Shown: positions 29,559-40,436, counted from the first letter of the stretch. The stretch is 64,000 nucleotides of DNA from Brachymonas sp049977365 (GCF_049977365.1 NZ_JBNGEN010000005.1:1-64000), one strand, 5' to 3'. Notes: generated by a model from the letters alone, not told the origin. Program-made: numbers and translations.

Positions 29559-31409
29559 TCAGGGATAGAACACGGCCACGCGATAGTTGTTCACGGCCTG
29601 ATCGGCGCCGGCCGGACGGGGCACACGCACAATGAGCGTGTTGCTCCATTCGCCCTTGGGCGGCAGGACCTCGGGGGCCAGCAGATCTTCCGGCGTGGCC
29701 ACGCGCCGATACAGGACCTTGCCGTCGGTGTTGAGCAGCACGATCTCGGCCGCTGGCATGGCCACGGGGTGCGTGCCCGTGTTGCGCAGCGTGAGGCCCA
29801 GGCGGAAATGGGTATCGTCGAGCTTGCGCAGGCTGTTGTTGTCGATGACGACGGACTCGATGTGCTTCCAGGGCTTGATGGTGCAGCCGAAGCGGGCACA
29901 GGCCGGCTCCAGGACGGCGCGCAGAAGGGGAGAGCGGGCATCGAGCATGTCGCGCTGCTGGTAGATCACCTGTCCTGCGAGCAGGACCGTGCCCGCCACG
30001 ACGCCGGCCCCCAGGCCGAGGCGCACGGGCAGGCTGTGCCAGCGTGCCTTGCGGCGCGCGCGTTGCACGAAATCGGGCTCCTCGTCGTCCGTGTCGGGTA
30101 TGAGGGTGTCGGGCGACAGCTCGGACGCAGGTGTCCCAGAGGCTTCTGGCGCGGTATCGGTCTCGGTGCTTCCTGGCACGAAGTGCGCTTGGTCGAGGCT
30201 GGAACCGGCCGTATCGATCTCGGCAGGCGCAGCCTCCTGGGGCGAGATGCCCGCATCGAAGTCGATGTGCAGAAGTCCATGGCCAGGTTGCCGGCTGCGA
30301 CGCCGGGCCAGACGTGCTGCGCGTGTGTCGGGAACCGGCTGTGTTGTCAGCGCATCGGCAGAAGGGGCGCCGACAGACGGTGACGGATCGGCTGCAGGCT
30401 CCAGGACCGGCTCGGTGCGCAGAGGCTCTTTTTCTTCCGCCTCGGAAGTGGCCGGGAGTTCGTGGCGCACCGTCGCAGGTTCGGGCAAGGGCGCCGCGGT
30501 CGCAGCGGTCGGCAGAGCCTCCTGGGGAGCCTGCGGCAGCTTGGGGGCCGGCTGCAGGATTTCGACCGGCTCGGTTCTTTCCCCGGCTGCTTCCATCCCA
30601 TCGTGCGGCATGGCGGCGGGGATTGCGCCGGCACGCCGGTCACGCGCCAGGGACCAGACCGCCGGCACTGTGGCCGCATGTGCAGAAGTGACCAGCTGGG
30701 GATCGCCGAGAGAAGACTGCGGCGCGGGCGCAGGACGTTCTGTGCGAGGTGCTTCTTCCGCTGCTGCACCTGCTTCGCCCTCGAGCGCCGGAGTCGGAGT
30801 CGGAGTCGGAGTCGGAGTCGGAGTCGGAGTCGGAGTCGGAGTCGGAGTCGGAGCGAGCAGTACCTTCAACAGGGCATCGAGGCCCTCGGTAGCCTCCGGC
30901 ATGGGGATGACGGGCGGCTTGGCAGGCGCAACCGGCGATGCGGGGGGCCGAGGCACCTCTGCTGCAGCCGGTGCGATCGAAGGCGCTGGCTCCATGACCG
31001 GCTCGTCTGTGGGAGCAGGGCGGTCGGTCGCAGGGAGAGGCGCAGCGGTGAGCACCGGCGTCCGTTCTGCCGCGGCGGCTGCAGCTGGCGTGGCATGCAC
31101 GTCCGGCAGCGCTGTTTTCAGGGCTTCAGGCGCTGCGTCGATGGCGGGGGCAGGAGCGGGAACCGCTTCGACAGTGTGTGTGGGCTGCGCTGGCGGCGGC
31201 GGAGCTGTCTGTGCCGAAGGGGAGGGCACCGTGGTCGGGGCCGGACTTTCTCCTTCGTCCGCGTCGTCCGGGAGGGCATGCAGGGTGGTGTAGGCCATGT
31301 ACACATGGCTGCACTTGCCGCATCTCACCCAGCCGTTGGCGATGTGCAGCTGGTCCGGGACAATCCGGAAGGAAGTACCGCAGTGGGGGCAGTGGGAGAC
31401 AAATCGCAT
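29559..31409 (-). CDS. Zinc-ribbon, DUF3426-domain membrane protein
   Basis: The 616-residue protein begins with an MJ0042-type zinc finger (C7, C10, C30, C33 in CPHCGTSF and WVRCGKC). A long Pro/Ala/Thr-rich, disordered region (about 50-460) follows, then a transmembrane helix (about 465-490) and a C-terminal DUF3426 domain (about 510-616) that would be periplasmic. The linker carries a (Thr-Pro) run encoded by a tandem hexanucleotide. Function is unknown, but the prmA-DUF3426-pfkB order is conserved in Burkholderiales. Most such proteins are 300-450 residues long; this one has an unusually long linker. Confidence 0.85.
   Translation of the reverse strand: MRFVSHCPHCGTSFRIVPDQLHIANGWVRCGKCSHVYMAYTTLHALPDDADEGESPAPTTVPSPSAQTAPPPPAQPTHTVEAVPAPAPAIDAAPEALKTALPDVHATPAAAAAAERTPVLTAAPLPATDRPAPTDEPVMEPAPSIAPAAAEVPRPPASPVAPAKPPVIPMPEATEGLDALLKVLLAPTPTPTPTPTPTPTPTPTPTPALEGEAGAAAEEAPRTERPAPAPQSSLGDPQLVTSAHAATVPAVWSLARDRRAGAIPAAMPHDGMEAAGERTEPVEILQPAPKLPQAPQEALPTAATAAPLPEPATVRHELPATSEAEEKEPLRTEPVLEPAADPSPSVGAPSADALTTQPVPDTRAARLARRRSRQPGHGLLHIDFDAGISPQEAAPAEIDTAGSSLDQAHFVPGSTETDTAPEASGTPASELSPDTLIPDTDDEEPDFVQRARRKARWHSLPVRLGLGAGVVAGTVLLAGQVIYQQRDMLDARSPLLRAVLEPACARFGCTIKPWKHIESVVIDNNSLRKLDDTHFRLGLTLRNTGTHPVAMPAAEIVLLNTDGKVLYRRVATPEDLLAPEVLPPKGEWSNTLIVRVPRPAGADQAVNNYRVAVFYP
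30790..30853 (-). repeat. Tandem hexanucleotide (GGAGTC) x10
   Basis: Ten perfect copies of GGAGTC plus GGAG run from 30790 to 30853 on the plus strand. On the coding (minus) strand they encode alternating Thr-Pro in the linker of the DUF3426 protein. A 6-bp unit keeps the reading frame, so slippage would change linker length without breaking the gene. Confidence 0.97.
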
Positions 31410-31464
31410 CGTGTTGCCGATTGTAGGTCAGCAGCGTGTCTGCCCGGGCCGCTGGATGCGGGGC

Positions 31465-32373
31465 TCAGGCGCGGGTGGGCTTGGGCGCGGTAGCCGTCAT
31501 GAGGATCCAGCCGTCTTCGCGGTCTGTCACCTGCAGGGACACGTAGGGCGCGTAGGCCTGCTGGAGCTCCTCGGCCTGGCGTTCCAGAATGCCGGCCAGC
31601 ACCAGGTGGCCACCGGCCTGCAGGTGGCTGCACAGCAGGGGAGCGAGCACCTTGAGCGGGGTGGCCAGAATGTTGGCGATCACGGTCTGGTAGGCCGCAG
31701 CCGGCGGATCCACCAGGTCGGGCAGCCCGGCACGCAGGGTCACATGGTTGGCCGCAGCATTGGCCAGCGTGGATTCGACGGCAGCGGGGTCGATGTCCAC
31801 CGCATCGATGGGATGGGCGCCGAAGAGGGCCGCCCCGATGGCCAGAATGCCGGAGCCGCAGCCATAATCCAGCACATGGCCGAGCTCGGCGGCATGGTGG
31901 GCGATCCAGCGCAGGCACATGCGCGTGGTGGGATGGGTGCCGGTGCCGAAGGCGAGTCCGGGATCGAGCCGCATGATCTGGCGGGCTTCGGCCGGGGCTT
32001 CATGCCAGCTCGGCACGATCCAGAAGGTGGGCGTGATGTCGACCGGAGCAAACTGCGATTGCGTCAGCCGCACCCAGTCCTGATCGGGCACTGCACGCAC
32101 GTCGACCACCTGGCTGCCGGCAAAGAAGTCCTGCAGCTGCAGCAGCCGGGCCGCCTCGCGGGCCGCCTCTTCCTGGCGGAACAGGGCCACCAGGACGGAG
32201 CGGTCCCAGCTCTCCCGGGGGGCGGGCATGCCAGGTTCCCCGAACAGGGGCTGCTCGGACTCGGTCTGGGCGTCGGCATCTTCCACCGACACGCTCAGGG
32301 CGTCCAGGGCATCCAGGGCATCGCAGAGCGTCTCGACTTGGGCTTCGGGGCTGAGCAGGCGGAGTTCAAACAT
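31465..32373 (-). CDS. prmA: Ribosomal protein L11 methyltransferase PrmA
   Basis: The 302-residue SAM-dependent enzyme trimethylates lysines of ribosomal protein L11. The N-terminal L11-recognition domain covers about residues 1-100. The methyltransferase core shows RLDPGLAFGTGTHPTTRMCL, the SAM glycine loop VLDYGCGSGILAIGA (about 170-185), DIDPAAV, and the substrate motif VIANILATPLKVL. Length is normal. It follows accC by 118 nt in the same direction. Confidence 0.96.
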   Translation of the reverse strand: MFELRLLSPEAQVETLCDALDALDALSVSVEDADAQTESEQPLFGEPGMPAPRESWDRSVLVALFRQEEAAREAARLLQLQDFFAGSQVVDVRAVPDQDWVRLTQSQFAPVDITPTFWIVPSWHEAPAEARQIMRLDPGLAFGTGTHPTTRMCLRWIAHHAAELGHVLDYGCGSGILAIGAALFGAHPIDAVDIDPAAVESTLANAAANHVTLRAGLPDLVDPPAAAYQTVIANILATPLKVLAPLLCSHLQAGGHLVLAGILERQAEELQQAYAPYVSLQVTDREDGWILMTATAPKPTRA

Positions 32374-32491
32374 GGCAGAAACGTGCAGAACCTCCCGGGG
32401 GAGGCAGGGGCAGAAAGGAAAAGACCCTGGCGCGTCGCCGGACACCTGCCCAGGGGGGCAGCGTCCTGCAGCCGCGCAGGGTCACGGAGCA

Positions 32492-33841
32492 TCAGCGGTC
32501 GCGGTGCTGCAGCCACTCTTCGAGATAGTGGATGTTGGTGCCGCCTTCCAGGAAGCGCGCATCCACCATCAGCTCGCGGTGCAGGGGGATGTTGGTGTTG
32601 ATGCCCTCGATCACGGTCTCGCTCAGGGCCGTGCGCATGCGTGCAATGGCCTGTTCGCGGGTGTCGCCATGGGCAATGATCTTGCCGATCATGGAGTCGT
32701 AGTTGGAGGGGACGAAATAGTTGTTGTAGACATGGCTGTCGACCCGGATGCCGGGGCCGCCCGGGGCATGCCACTGCGTGATCCGCCCGGGAGAGGGCAG
32801 GCACTTGTAGGGGTCTTCGGCGTTGATGCGGCATTCGATGGCATGGCCGCGCAGCTGGATGTGCCGCTGGGCAAAGGGCAGCTTCTCGCCGGCCGCCACC
32901 AGGATCTGGGTGCGCACGATGTCGATGCCGGTGATTTTCTCGGTCACGGGATGTTCCACCTGCACGCGGGTGTTCATCTCGATGAAGTAGAACTCGCCGT
33001 TCTCGTACAGGAATTCGAAGGTACCCGCTCCCCGGTAGCCGATCTTCTTGCAGGCTGCGACGCAGCGTTCGCCGATGCGCTCGATGAGGCGGCGGGGAAT
33101 GCCGTGTGCCGGTGCTTCCTCGATCACCTTCTGGTGGCGGCGCTGCATCGAGCAGTCGCGCTCGCCGAGGTAGACCGCGTTGCGGTGCGTGTCGGCCATC
33201 ACCTGGATCTCGATGTGACGGGGGTTCTGGAGGAACTTCTCCATGTAGACCGAGGGGTTGCCGAAGGCCGTGCCGGCCTCTGCCTTGGTCATGGCCACGG
33301 CGTTGACCAGGGCTGCTTCGGTGTGCACCACGCGCATGCCGCGTCCGCCGCCGCCGCCCGATGCCTTGATGATGACGGGATAGCCGATCTGGCGGGCAAT
33401 GCGCTTGATGGCGGCCGGATCATCGGGCAATTCGCCGTCGGAGCCCGGCACGCAAGGCACACCGGCCTTGATCATGGCCTGCTTGGCAGACACCTTGTCG
33501 CCCATCAGACGGATGGATTCGGCAGTGGGGCCGATGAAGGTGAAGCCGCTTTTCTCGACCCGCTCGGCAAAGTCGGCGTTCTCGCTCAGGAAGCCGTAGC
33601 CGGGGTGAATGGCCTCGGCGTCCGTGACTTCGGCCGCAGAGATCAGGGCAGGCATGTTCAGGTAGCTCTGCGAGGACGGCGCCGGGCCGATGCAGATGGC
33701 TTCATCGGCCAGCTTGATGTACTTGGCGTCGCGATCGGCCTCGGAATAGACCATGACGGCCTTGATGCCCATTTCCTTGCAGGCGCGCTGGACGCGCAGG
33801 GCGATTTCGCCGCGATTGGCGATCAGGATTTTCTTGAACAT
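32492..33841 (-). CDS. accC: Acetyl-CoA carboxylase, biotin carboxylase subunit AccC
   Basis: The 449-residue ATP-grasp enzyme carboxylates the biotin on AccB, the first step of fatty-acid synthesis. It begins MFKKILIANRGEIALRV, the family's standard start. It contains the glycine-rich ATP loop KASGGGGGRGM (about 155-170), the catalytic EMNTRVQVEHPVTE segment (about 285-300) and the C-terminal PLHRELMVDARF region. Length matches the family. It lies downstream of accB in the same direction, but 288 nt away rather than directly adjacent. Confidence 0.98.
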   Translation of the reverse strand: MFKKILIANRGEIALRVQRACKEMGIKAVMVYSEADRDAKYIKLADEAICIGPAPSSQSYLNMPALISAAEVTDAEAIHPGYGFLSENADFAERVEKSGFTFIGPTAESIRLMGDKVSAKQAMIKAGVPCVPGSDGELPDDPAAIKRIARQIGYPVIIKASGGGGGRGMRVVHTEAALVNAVAMTKAEAGTAFGNPSVYMEKFLQNPRHIEIQVMADTHRNAVYLGERDCSMQRRHQKVIEEAPAHGIPRRLIERIGERCVAACKKIGYRGAGTFEFLYENGEFYFIEMNTRVQVEHPVTEKITGIDIVRTQILVAAGEKLPFAQRHIQLRGHAIECRINAEDPYKCLPSPGRITQWHAPGGPGIRVDSHVYNNYFVPSNYDSMIGKIIAHGDTREQAIARMRTALSETVIEGINTNIPLHRELMVDARFLEGGTNIHYLEEWLQHRDR

Positions 33842-34129
33842 AGGGAGGATTTCCTCGGGACGAGTCCTTCTGGGGCGTCCGGCATGGAGCGCCGGAATAC
33901 CGGGAAAACGGCACCAGGCAGAGGGCGGGGGAGCTGTATGCCTGCGGCGGTCCGCGAAATGTCCCGGCAGACCCTGGCCCCGAGCCTGGCGCTCTTTTCT
34001 CGCGGCACGTCCGAAGGAAGGAGTGCCGCGCATGTCGACCGCAAGGCCCGATCACAGGCCGGCAGGCGGAGAGGGAGCGAACGGGGCGGGCGCATGGAGA
34101 ATGCCTGCCGGAAGGACGGTGGGCCCGTC

Positions 34130-34591
34130 TTATTCGATGATGAACAGGGTCTGGCCGAATTCCACCGTGTCCCCGTTCTCGCACAGGATCTGCTTGACCA
34201 CGCCGGACTTGTCGGCTTCGATCTCGTTGAGGATCTTCATGGCCTCGACGATGCACAGCGGGTCGCCTTCCTTCACCGTGCTGCCCACTTCCACGAACGG
34301 GTCGGAGCCGGGGCTGCTGGCACGGTAGAACGTGCCCACCATCGGAGACTTGACCTGATGGCCGCTGGGCTGTTCGGGCTCGGCGGCGGCTGGAGCCGCT
34401 GCGGGGGCCGCAGCAGGAGCTGCAGCGGCCGGAAGAGCTGCAGGCACCGGCATCATGGCCGGCATGACGGCCTGTACGGCACCGCCGCCCTTGACGATGC
34501 GGACCTTGCCTTCGGCTTCGGTGATTTCGAGTTCGGAGACGTTGGATTCAGACACCAGGTCGATGAGTGTCTTGAGTTTGCGTAGATCCAT
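34130..34591 (-). CDS. accB: Acetyl-CoA carboxylase biotin carrier protein AccB
   Basis: The 153-residue carrier has an N-terminal helical domain, an Ala/Pro-rich linker (about 45-75) and the C-terminal biotinyl domain, in which CIVEAMKILNEIEAD holds the biotinylated lysine (K119). It carries CO2 between AccC and the carboxyltransferase. The ATG at 34591 gives the normal start (MDLRKLKTLIDLV). A perfect 8-bp inverted repeat lies 52-73 nt upstream of the start. Confidence 0.97.
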   Translation of the reverse strand: MDLRKLKTLIDLVSESNVSELEITEAEGKVRIVKGGGAVQAVMPAMMPVPAALPAAAAPAAAPAAAPAAAEPEQPSGHQVKSPMVGTFYRASSPGSDPFVEVGSTVKEGDPLCIVEAMKILNEIEADKSGVVKQILCENGDTVEFGQTLFIIE

Positions 34592-34642
34592 GATGAGGAT
34601 GTTCCAGACAAAAGAGGAGGGTGAACCAATGGGGTGAATGTA

Positions 34643-34664
34643 ACGCAAATCAGGAAATTTGCGT
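34643..34664. promoter_or_regulatory. Perfect inverted repeat upstream of accB
   Basis: Arms ACGCAAAT (34643-34650) and ATTTGCGT (34657-34664) flank a 6-nt CAGGAA spacer. The site is 52 nt upstream of the accB start, and on the minus strand TACATT just downstream of it could be a -10. No T-tract follows, so it is more likely an operator than a terminator of the preceding thioredoxin gene. Fatty-acid or biotin regulators are possible binders, but none is indicated by sequence. Confidence 0.45.
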
Positions 34665-34799
34665 CTTTTGTGGGCTACTTTCCCTTATTTTTCATCTATC
34701 TTCCATCGTGCATGGCCGGGGTGGAGAGGGTAATGGACAGGAATCTTGCGTGGAGTTCGCGCCTTTTGGAACGGATTTGGTGCCTTGAATCGCGTGATT

Positions 34800-35366
34800 T
34801 CAGGATTTTTCGGTGGTGACCCAGTGATTGAGCTGCTTGGGGTGGAGCTGCCCCAGATGGCGGTCCGCAATGGCACCGCTCGCGTCGAAAAGCACGCTGA
34901 AGGGCAGGGAGCCCTGGGTATCTCCCAGAGCGCGCGCCAGGTCCAGCCCTTCGTCGCCCGCCAGTGCGATGGGGAACGGCATGGGGTGGCGCGCCAGAAA
35001 ACGCCGGACGGCATCGGGCCGATCCACGGCCAGACCCAGAACTTGCCAGCCGTTGGTCTGATGATGCCGGTAGAACTCGGCAAGCAGGGGCATTTCCTGT
35101 ACGCAGGGCGGGCACCAGCTGGCCCAGAAGTTGAGCAGCAGGGGGCGGCCCTTGAAGGTGCGCACAGCCAGGGGCGTGCCGTCGGGGGTGGGGAATGAGC
35201 GCTCCCACCAGTCGGCCTTGGGAATCGGAGCCAGGCCTGCGGCAGGAGAGGGCGGATCACGCCGGAGCCATGCCACAGAGCCTGCGGCGGCGAGGGCCGC
35301 CACGGCCACGCCGGCACCCAGCATCGTTCGCCGTGAAGGGCGGGGGAGAGGGCGTTCGTCTGTCAT
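34800..35366 (-). CDS. TlpA/ResA-like thioredoxin-fold protein
   Basis: The 188-residue protein has an N-terminal membrane anchor or signal (about residues 12-35). Preceded by SRRTML, it might be a Tat-like signal. The periplasmic thioredoxin domain has the redox pair in NFWASWCPPCVQEMP (about 95-110). Such proteins reduce disulphides in the periplasm, for example in cytochrome c maturation. The start at 35366 overlaps the preceding gene's stop (ATGA), which ties it to that gene; the longer open frame is shadow. Confidence 0.88.
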   Translation of the reverse strand: MTDERPLPRPSRRTMLGAGVAVAALAAAGSVAWLRRDPPSPAAGLAPIPKADWWERSFPTPDGTPLAVRTFKGRPLLLNFWASWCPPCVQEMPLLAEFYRHHQTNGWQVLGLAVDRPDAVRRFLARHPMPFPIALAGDEGLDLARALGDTQGSLPFSVLFDASGAIADRHLGQLHPKQLNHWVTTEKS

Positions 35367-35959
35367 GCAGCATCCTCCTGCAGTCGGGCTGCCAGCTGGG
35401 CGGCTGTGCCGCGGGGTTTGCGGCGGGCCTGGTCGGGCTGGAGGGCGCCGCGCTGCGCTCTGCCGTCGTTGACCAGCAGGTGCACGCCCACATCTTCCCC
35501 GAGTTCGGGGCACCAGGCGTGCAGGCTCAGTGCATCCACGTCCGTCCCGTGCAGACCGGTGACGCGGGTCACCTCGTAGTCCAGATTCTGGTTGATGAGG
35601 GTGAGCTCGACGGCCTTGGGGTCGTCCGAGAAGAGCTGGAGATAGATGTCGTTGAGCCGTGTGGCGGTGCCGTGCCAGATGGCGCCGCCGATGAGGGGGG
35701 CGTATTCGGCGAGCCGTTCCATCCACTGCAGTGCCAGCTGCCTGAGGGCTGCCAGCTCGGTGGGCTGCGTATCGGCGCAGAAGACGGCCAGATACTCGCG
35801 GACAGCGGCTTCGAGGAGCAGGTTGTCCGGCAGCGGGGTGCGGGGCGACAGCTTGAGCTGCCGGAGCGCGCGCTGCTTGGCGGCGCCGTAATCGAGCCCT
35901 TCCTCGACCACCAGACGGGCTGCGGTGGCGGTCAGGGTGTCCAGGGAGATGTCATGCAT
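35363..35959 (-). CDS. Conserved hypothetical protein between mpl and tlpA
   Basis: The 198-residue protein occupies the position of a conserved Burkholderiales gene between mpl and the TlpA-like gene. It has an N-terminal helical segment (TLTATAARLVVEEGLDYGAAKQRALRQL) and a central LIGGAIWHGTATRLNDIYLQLFSDDPKAVELTLI stretch, which faintly resembles the GG and acidic motifs of small nucleotidyltransferases; that resemblance is weak. It has no signal peptide. The ATG at 35959 (MHDISL) is chosen over 35992. The stop overlaps tlpA. Confidence 0.75.
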   Translation of the reverse strand: MHDISLDTLTATAARLVVEEGLDYGAAKQRALRQLKLSPRTPLPDNLLLEAAVREYLAVFCADTQPTELAALRQLALQWMERLAEYAPLIGGAIWHGTATRLNDIYLQLFSDDPKAVELTLINQNLDYEVTRVTGLHGTDVDALSLHAWCPELGEDVGVHLLVNDGRAQRGALQPDQARRKPRGTAAQLAARLQEDAA

Positions 35960-36027
35960 GATGCAGGCCTCCCGTGACGGGGAAATGGGCACAGGGAGCC
36001 TGCTGGGGCACCTGTGCCGGGAGGAGA

Positions 36028-37440
36028 TCAGCCCGCGAGTCGGGCCAGCAGTTTGTCATGGATGCCTCCGAAGCCTCCATTGCTCATGCAGAGAATGTGG
36101 TCTCCCGGGCGGGCGGCGGCGGCCACCTGCTCGACCAGTGCGGCAATGTCGCCGGCTACCTGGGCACGGGAACCCATGGGGGCCAGCGCTTCGGCAGCGT
36201 CCCAGTCGAGCCCGCCCGCGTGGCAGAACGCCAGGTCTGCCTCTTCCAGGCTCCAGGGCAGTTGCGACTTCATGGTGCCGAGCTTCATGGTGTTGCTGCG
36301 AGGCTCGAAGACGGCCAGGATGCGGTCCTGGCGACGGCCTTCGGCGTCGAGGCGGCGGCGCAGACCATCGACCGTGGTGCGGATGGCCGTGGGATGGTGG
36401 GCGAAGTCGTCGTAGACGGTGATGGTGCCGCCGGCGCGTGCCACGGTGCCGCGCACTTCCATGCGGCGGCGGGCATTGGCGAACTGCCCCAGGGCGGCTG
36501 CGGCCGTGTGCGGATCGACCCCCACGTGGGCAGCGGCAGCGATGGCGGCGAGCGCATTGCGCTGGTTGTGCATGCCGGTCATGCCCCATTGCACATGGCC
36601 GACGATCTGTCCCCGGTGGAGCACGTCGAAGTCATGGGGTTCGCCCTGGGCGGTGTAGTCGCTGTCGGGTGCGCCGAAGCGGCTCACTTCGCTCCAGCAG
36701 CCCATGTCGAGCACGCGGGCCAGGGAGGCTTCGAGGCCATTGACCACGACGCGGCCGGTAGAGGGGACGGTGCGCACAAGGTGGTGAAACTGGCGCTCGA
36801 TGGCAGCCAGATCGTCGAAGATGTCGGCGTGGTCGAATTCCAGGTTGTTGAGCACGGCGGTGCGCGGCCGGTAGTGCACGAACTTGCTGCGCTTGTCGAA
36901 GAAGGCGGTGTCGTACTCGTCGGCCTCGATGACGAAGTAGCTGCGGGCATGTCCCGGGGCCAGATGTCCGAGGCGGGCGGAGACCCCGAAGTTGAGAGGG
37001 ACGCCGCCGACGAGGAAGCCGGGGGTGAGTCCGGCCGATTCCAGAATCCAGGCCAGCATGGAGGTGGTGGTGGTCTTGCCGTGCGTGCCTGCCACGGCCA
37101 GCACATGGCGGCCCTGCAGGACGTTTTCGGCCAGCCACTGCGGGCCGCTGGTGTAGGGCAGGCCCTGATCGAGGATGGCTTCCATGAGCGGAAACCTGGG
37201 GCTGCCGTCGGCATGGTGCACGCGGCTCACGACGTTGCCGATCACGTAGATGTCGGGCTGCAGGGCGGTCTGGCTGGCATCGAACCCTTCGATGAGGTCG
37301 ATGCCGAGCGCCCGCAGCTGGTCGCTCATGGGGGGATAGACACCGGCATCGCAGCCGGTGACCGTGTGTCCGGCCTCACGGGCCAGCGCCGCGACACCTC
37401 CCATGAAGGTGCCGCAAATGCCAAGAATGTGGATATGCAT
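36028..37440 (-). CDS. mpl: UDP-MurNAc:L-Ala-gamma-D-Glu-meso-DAP ligase Mpl
   Basis: The 470-residue Mur-ligase-family enzyme reattaches the recycled tripeptide L-Ala-gamma-D-Glu-meso-DAP to UDP-MurNAc in cell-wall recycling. The N-terminal IHILGICGTFMGGVAALA fold, the ATP loop AVAGTHGKTTTTSMLAWIL (about 108-128), FVIEADEYDTAFFD (about 170-185), and VYDDFAHHPTAIRTTV in the C-terminal domain all match Mpl. Length is normal. It works in the same pathway as AmpD elsewhere in the window. Confidence 0.97.
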   Translation of the reverse strand: MHIHILGICGTFMGGVAALAREAGHTVTGCDAGVYPPMSDQLRALGIDLIEGFDASQTALQPDIYVIGNVVSRVHHADGSPRFPLMEAILDQGLPYTSGPQWLAENVLQGRHVLAVAGTHGKTTTTSMLAWILESAGLTPGFLVGGVPLNFGVSARLGHLAPGHARSYFVIEADEYDTAFFDKRSKFVHYRPRTAVLNNLEFDHADIFDDLAAIERQFHHLVRTVPSTGRVVVNGLEASLARVLDMGCWSEVSRFGAPDSDYTAQGEPHDFDVLHRGQIVGHVQWGMTGMHNQRNALAAIAAAAHVGVDPHTAAAALGQFANARRRMEVRGTVARAGGTITVYDDFAHHPTAIRTTVDGLRRRLDAEGRRQDRILAVFEPRSNTMKLGTMKSQLPWSLEEADLAFCHAGGLDWDAAEALAPMGSRAQVAGDIAALVEQVAAAARPGDHILCMSNGGFGGIHDKLLARLAG

Positions 37441-37513
37441 GGTTGGGCATTGTAGGCGCTGGCCGTGCCGGACGCGGGATGACGGCGGCGGTCTTCCCGC
37501 GGTCGGTGTGCGC

Positions 37514-38662
37514 TCAGCGCGGACCGAAGGCCGCTTCGAAGATGCCGACGATTTCGGTGTGTCCAGCCTGTACCGGGTTGGTCAGGCCACAGACGTCCTT
37601 GAGCGCATTGGCGGCCAGCGTGTCGAAGTCGTCGCGCTTGACGCCGAGTTCTTCCAGCGACTTGGGAATGCCGACGATGTCAGCCAGCTTCTTGATGGCA
37701 GGGATGGTGTCGAGTCCGGCCAGGTCGGGATTGTTGTCCTGCAGCAGGGTGCCGATTTCTCCGAGCTTGCCACCGGCAGCCTGAAGGTTGAAGGCCTGCA
37801 CATGGGGCAGCAGCAGGGCGTTGCACACGCCGTGGGGCAGGTTGTAGAAGCCGCCGAGCTGGTGGGCCATGGCATGCACATAGCCAAGGGAGGCATTGTT
37901 GAAGGCCATGCCGGCGAGAAACTGGGCGTAGGCCATCTGTTCGCGGGCTTCCTTGTTGTGGGGTTCCTTGACGGCCACGGGCAGGTAGCGGGCAATCAGC
38001 GCCACGGCCTTGACGGCGCAGGCATCGGTGATGGGCGATGCGGCGGTGGAGACGTAGGCTTCGACGGCGTGGGTGAGGGCGTCCATGCCCGTGGCGGCGG
38101 TCAGGCCTGCGGGCATGCCTTCCATGAGCTCGGGGTCGTTGACCGACATGAAGGGCGTGACGTGCTTGTCGACGATGGCCATCTTCACGTGGCGGCTCTC
38201 GTCGGTGATGATGGTGAAGCGGGTCATCTCGGACGCGGTGCCGGCCGTGGTGTTGATGGCCAGCAGCGGCAGCTGCGGCTTGGCAGACTTGTCGAGCCCT
38301 TCGTAATCGGCGATGGCACCGCCGTTGCTGGCGACCAGGGCCACGCCCTTGGCGCAGTCATGGGCGGAACCGCCACCCAGGGAGATCACCAGGTCGCACT
38401 GGGCTTCGTGCAGCATGGCAAGGCCGGCATTGACGTTGCCGATGGTGGGGTTGGGCTGCACGCCGTCGAAGACGGTGCTGGCAATGCCCTTGGCGGTCAG
38501 CTTGTCGGCCAGGGTCTGGGCCAGGCCCATGCGGGCGAGCGCGGCATCGGTGACGATGAGCGCCTTGCGGAAGCCGCTTTCACCCAGCTGGCGGACGGCC
38601 TCGTCGAGGGCGCCTGCGCCGAGCAGGTTGTTGGAGGGCATGAAGAATTGCGACAGTGCCAT
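37514..38662 (-). CDS. Iron-containing (group III) alcohol dehydrogenase
   Basis: The 382-residue enzyme oxidises a primary alcohol, or reduces the aldehyde, with NAD. The NAD-binding GGGSAHDCAKGVALV (about 95-110) and the metal-ligand segment YVHAMAHQLGGFYNLPHGVCNALLLP (about 258-283), with its conserved histidines, are clear. It lies 253 nt downstream of the aldehyde dehydrogenase gene in the same direction, so together they could take an alcohol such as ethanol through acetaldehyde to acetate. AGGAAC precedes the ATG at 38662. Confidence 0.93.
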   Translation of the reverse strand: MALSQFFMPSNNLLGAGALDEAVRQLGESGFRKALIVTDAALARMGLAQTLADKLTAKGIASTVFDGVQPNPTIGNVNAGLAMLHEAQCDLVISLGGGSAHDCAKGVALVASNGGAIADYEGLDKSAKPQLPLLAINTTAGTASEMTRFTIITDESRHVKMAIVDKHVTPFMSVNDPELMEGMPAGLTAATGMDALTHAVEAYVSTAASPITDACAVKAVALIARYLPVAVKEPHNKEAREQMAYAQFLAGMAFNNASLGYVHAMAHQLGGFYNLPHGVCNALLLPHVQAFNLQAAGGKLGEIGTLLQDNNPDLAGLDTIPAIKKLADIVGIPKSLEELGVKRDDFDTLAANALKDVCGLTNPVQAGHTEIVGIFEAAFGPR

Positions 38663-38915
38663 GTTCAGTTCCTGTAGGGGTAAGTAGGAAGGAAAGAGGA
38701 AGGACACTTCGGAGGCATGGCTGACGCCGCACCGGCGCGGAAGCGCGAGGGATCACCTCGGTTCCGCGGCATGCGGCAGGATCGCTGAACTGCGCCAACC
38801 CTGGGTCCGGAGCGCCCGGGTCCACCCCTGTGCACCGGGTGGCGGGCAGGAGGGACGGAGGCCGCACGGAGCATATCGCCGCGCGGCACGGGAGCACCTG
38901 ACGGAGATCAGGCGA

Positions 38916-40436
<1,521 letters not shown>

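Noticed and set aside
30790..30853. Possible CRISPR or VNTR array
   Set aside because: The repeat has a 6-bp unit with no spacers and lies within a coding frame, so it is a microsatellite, not CRISPR.
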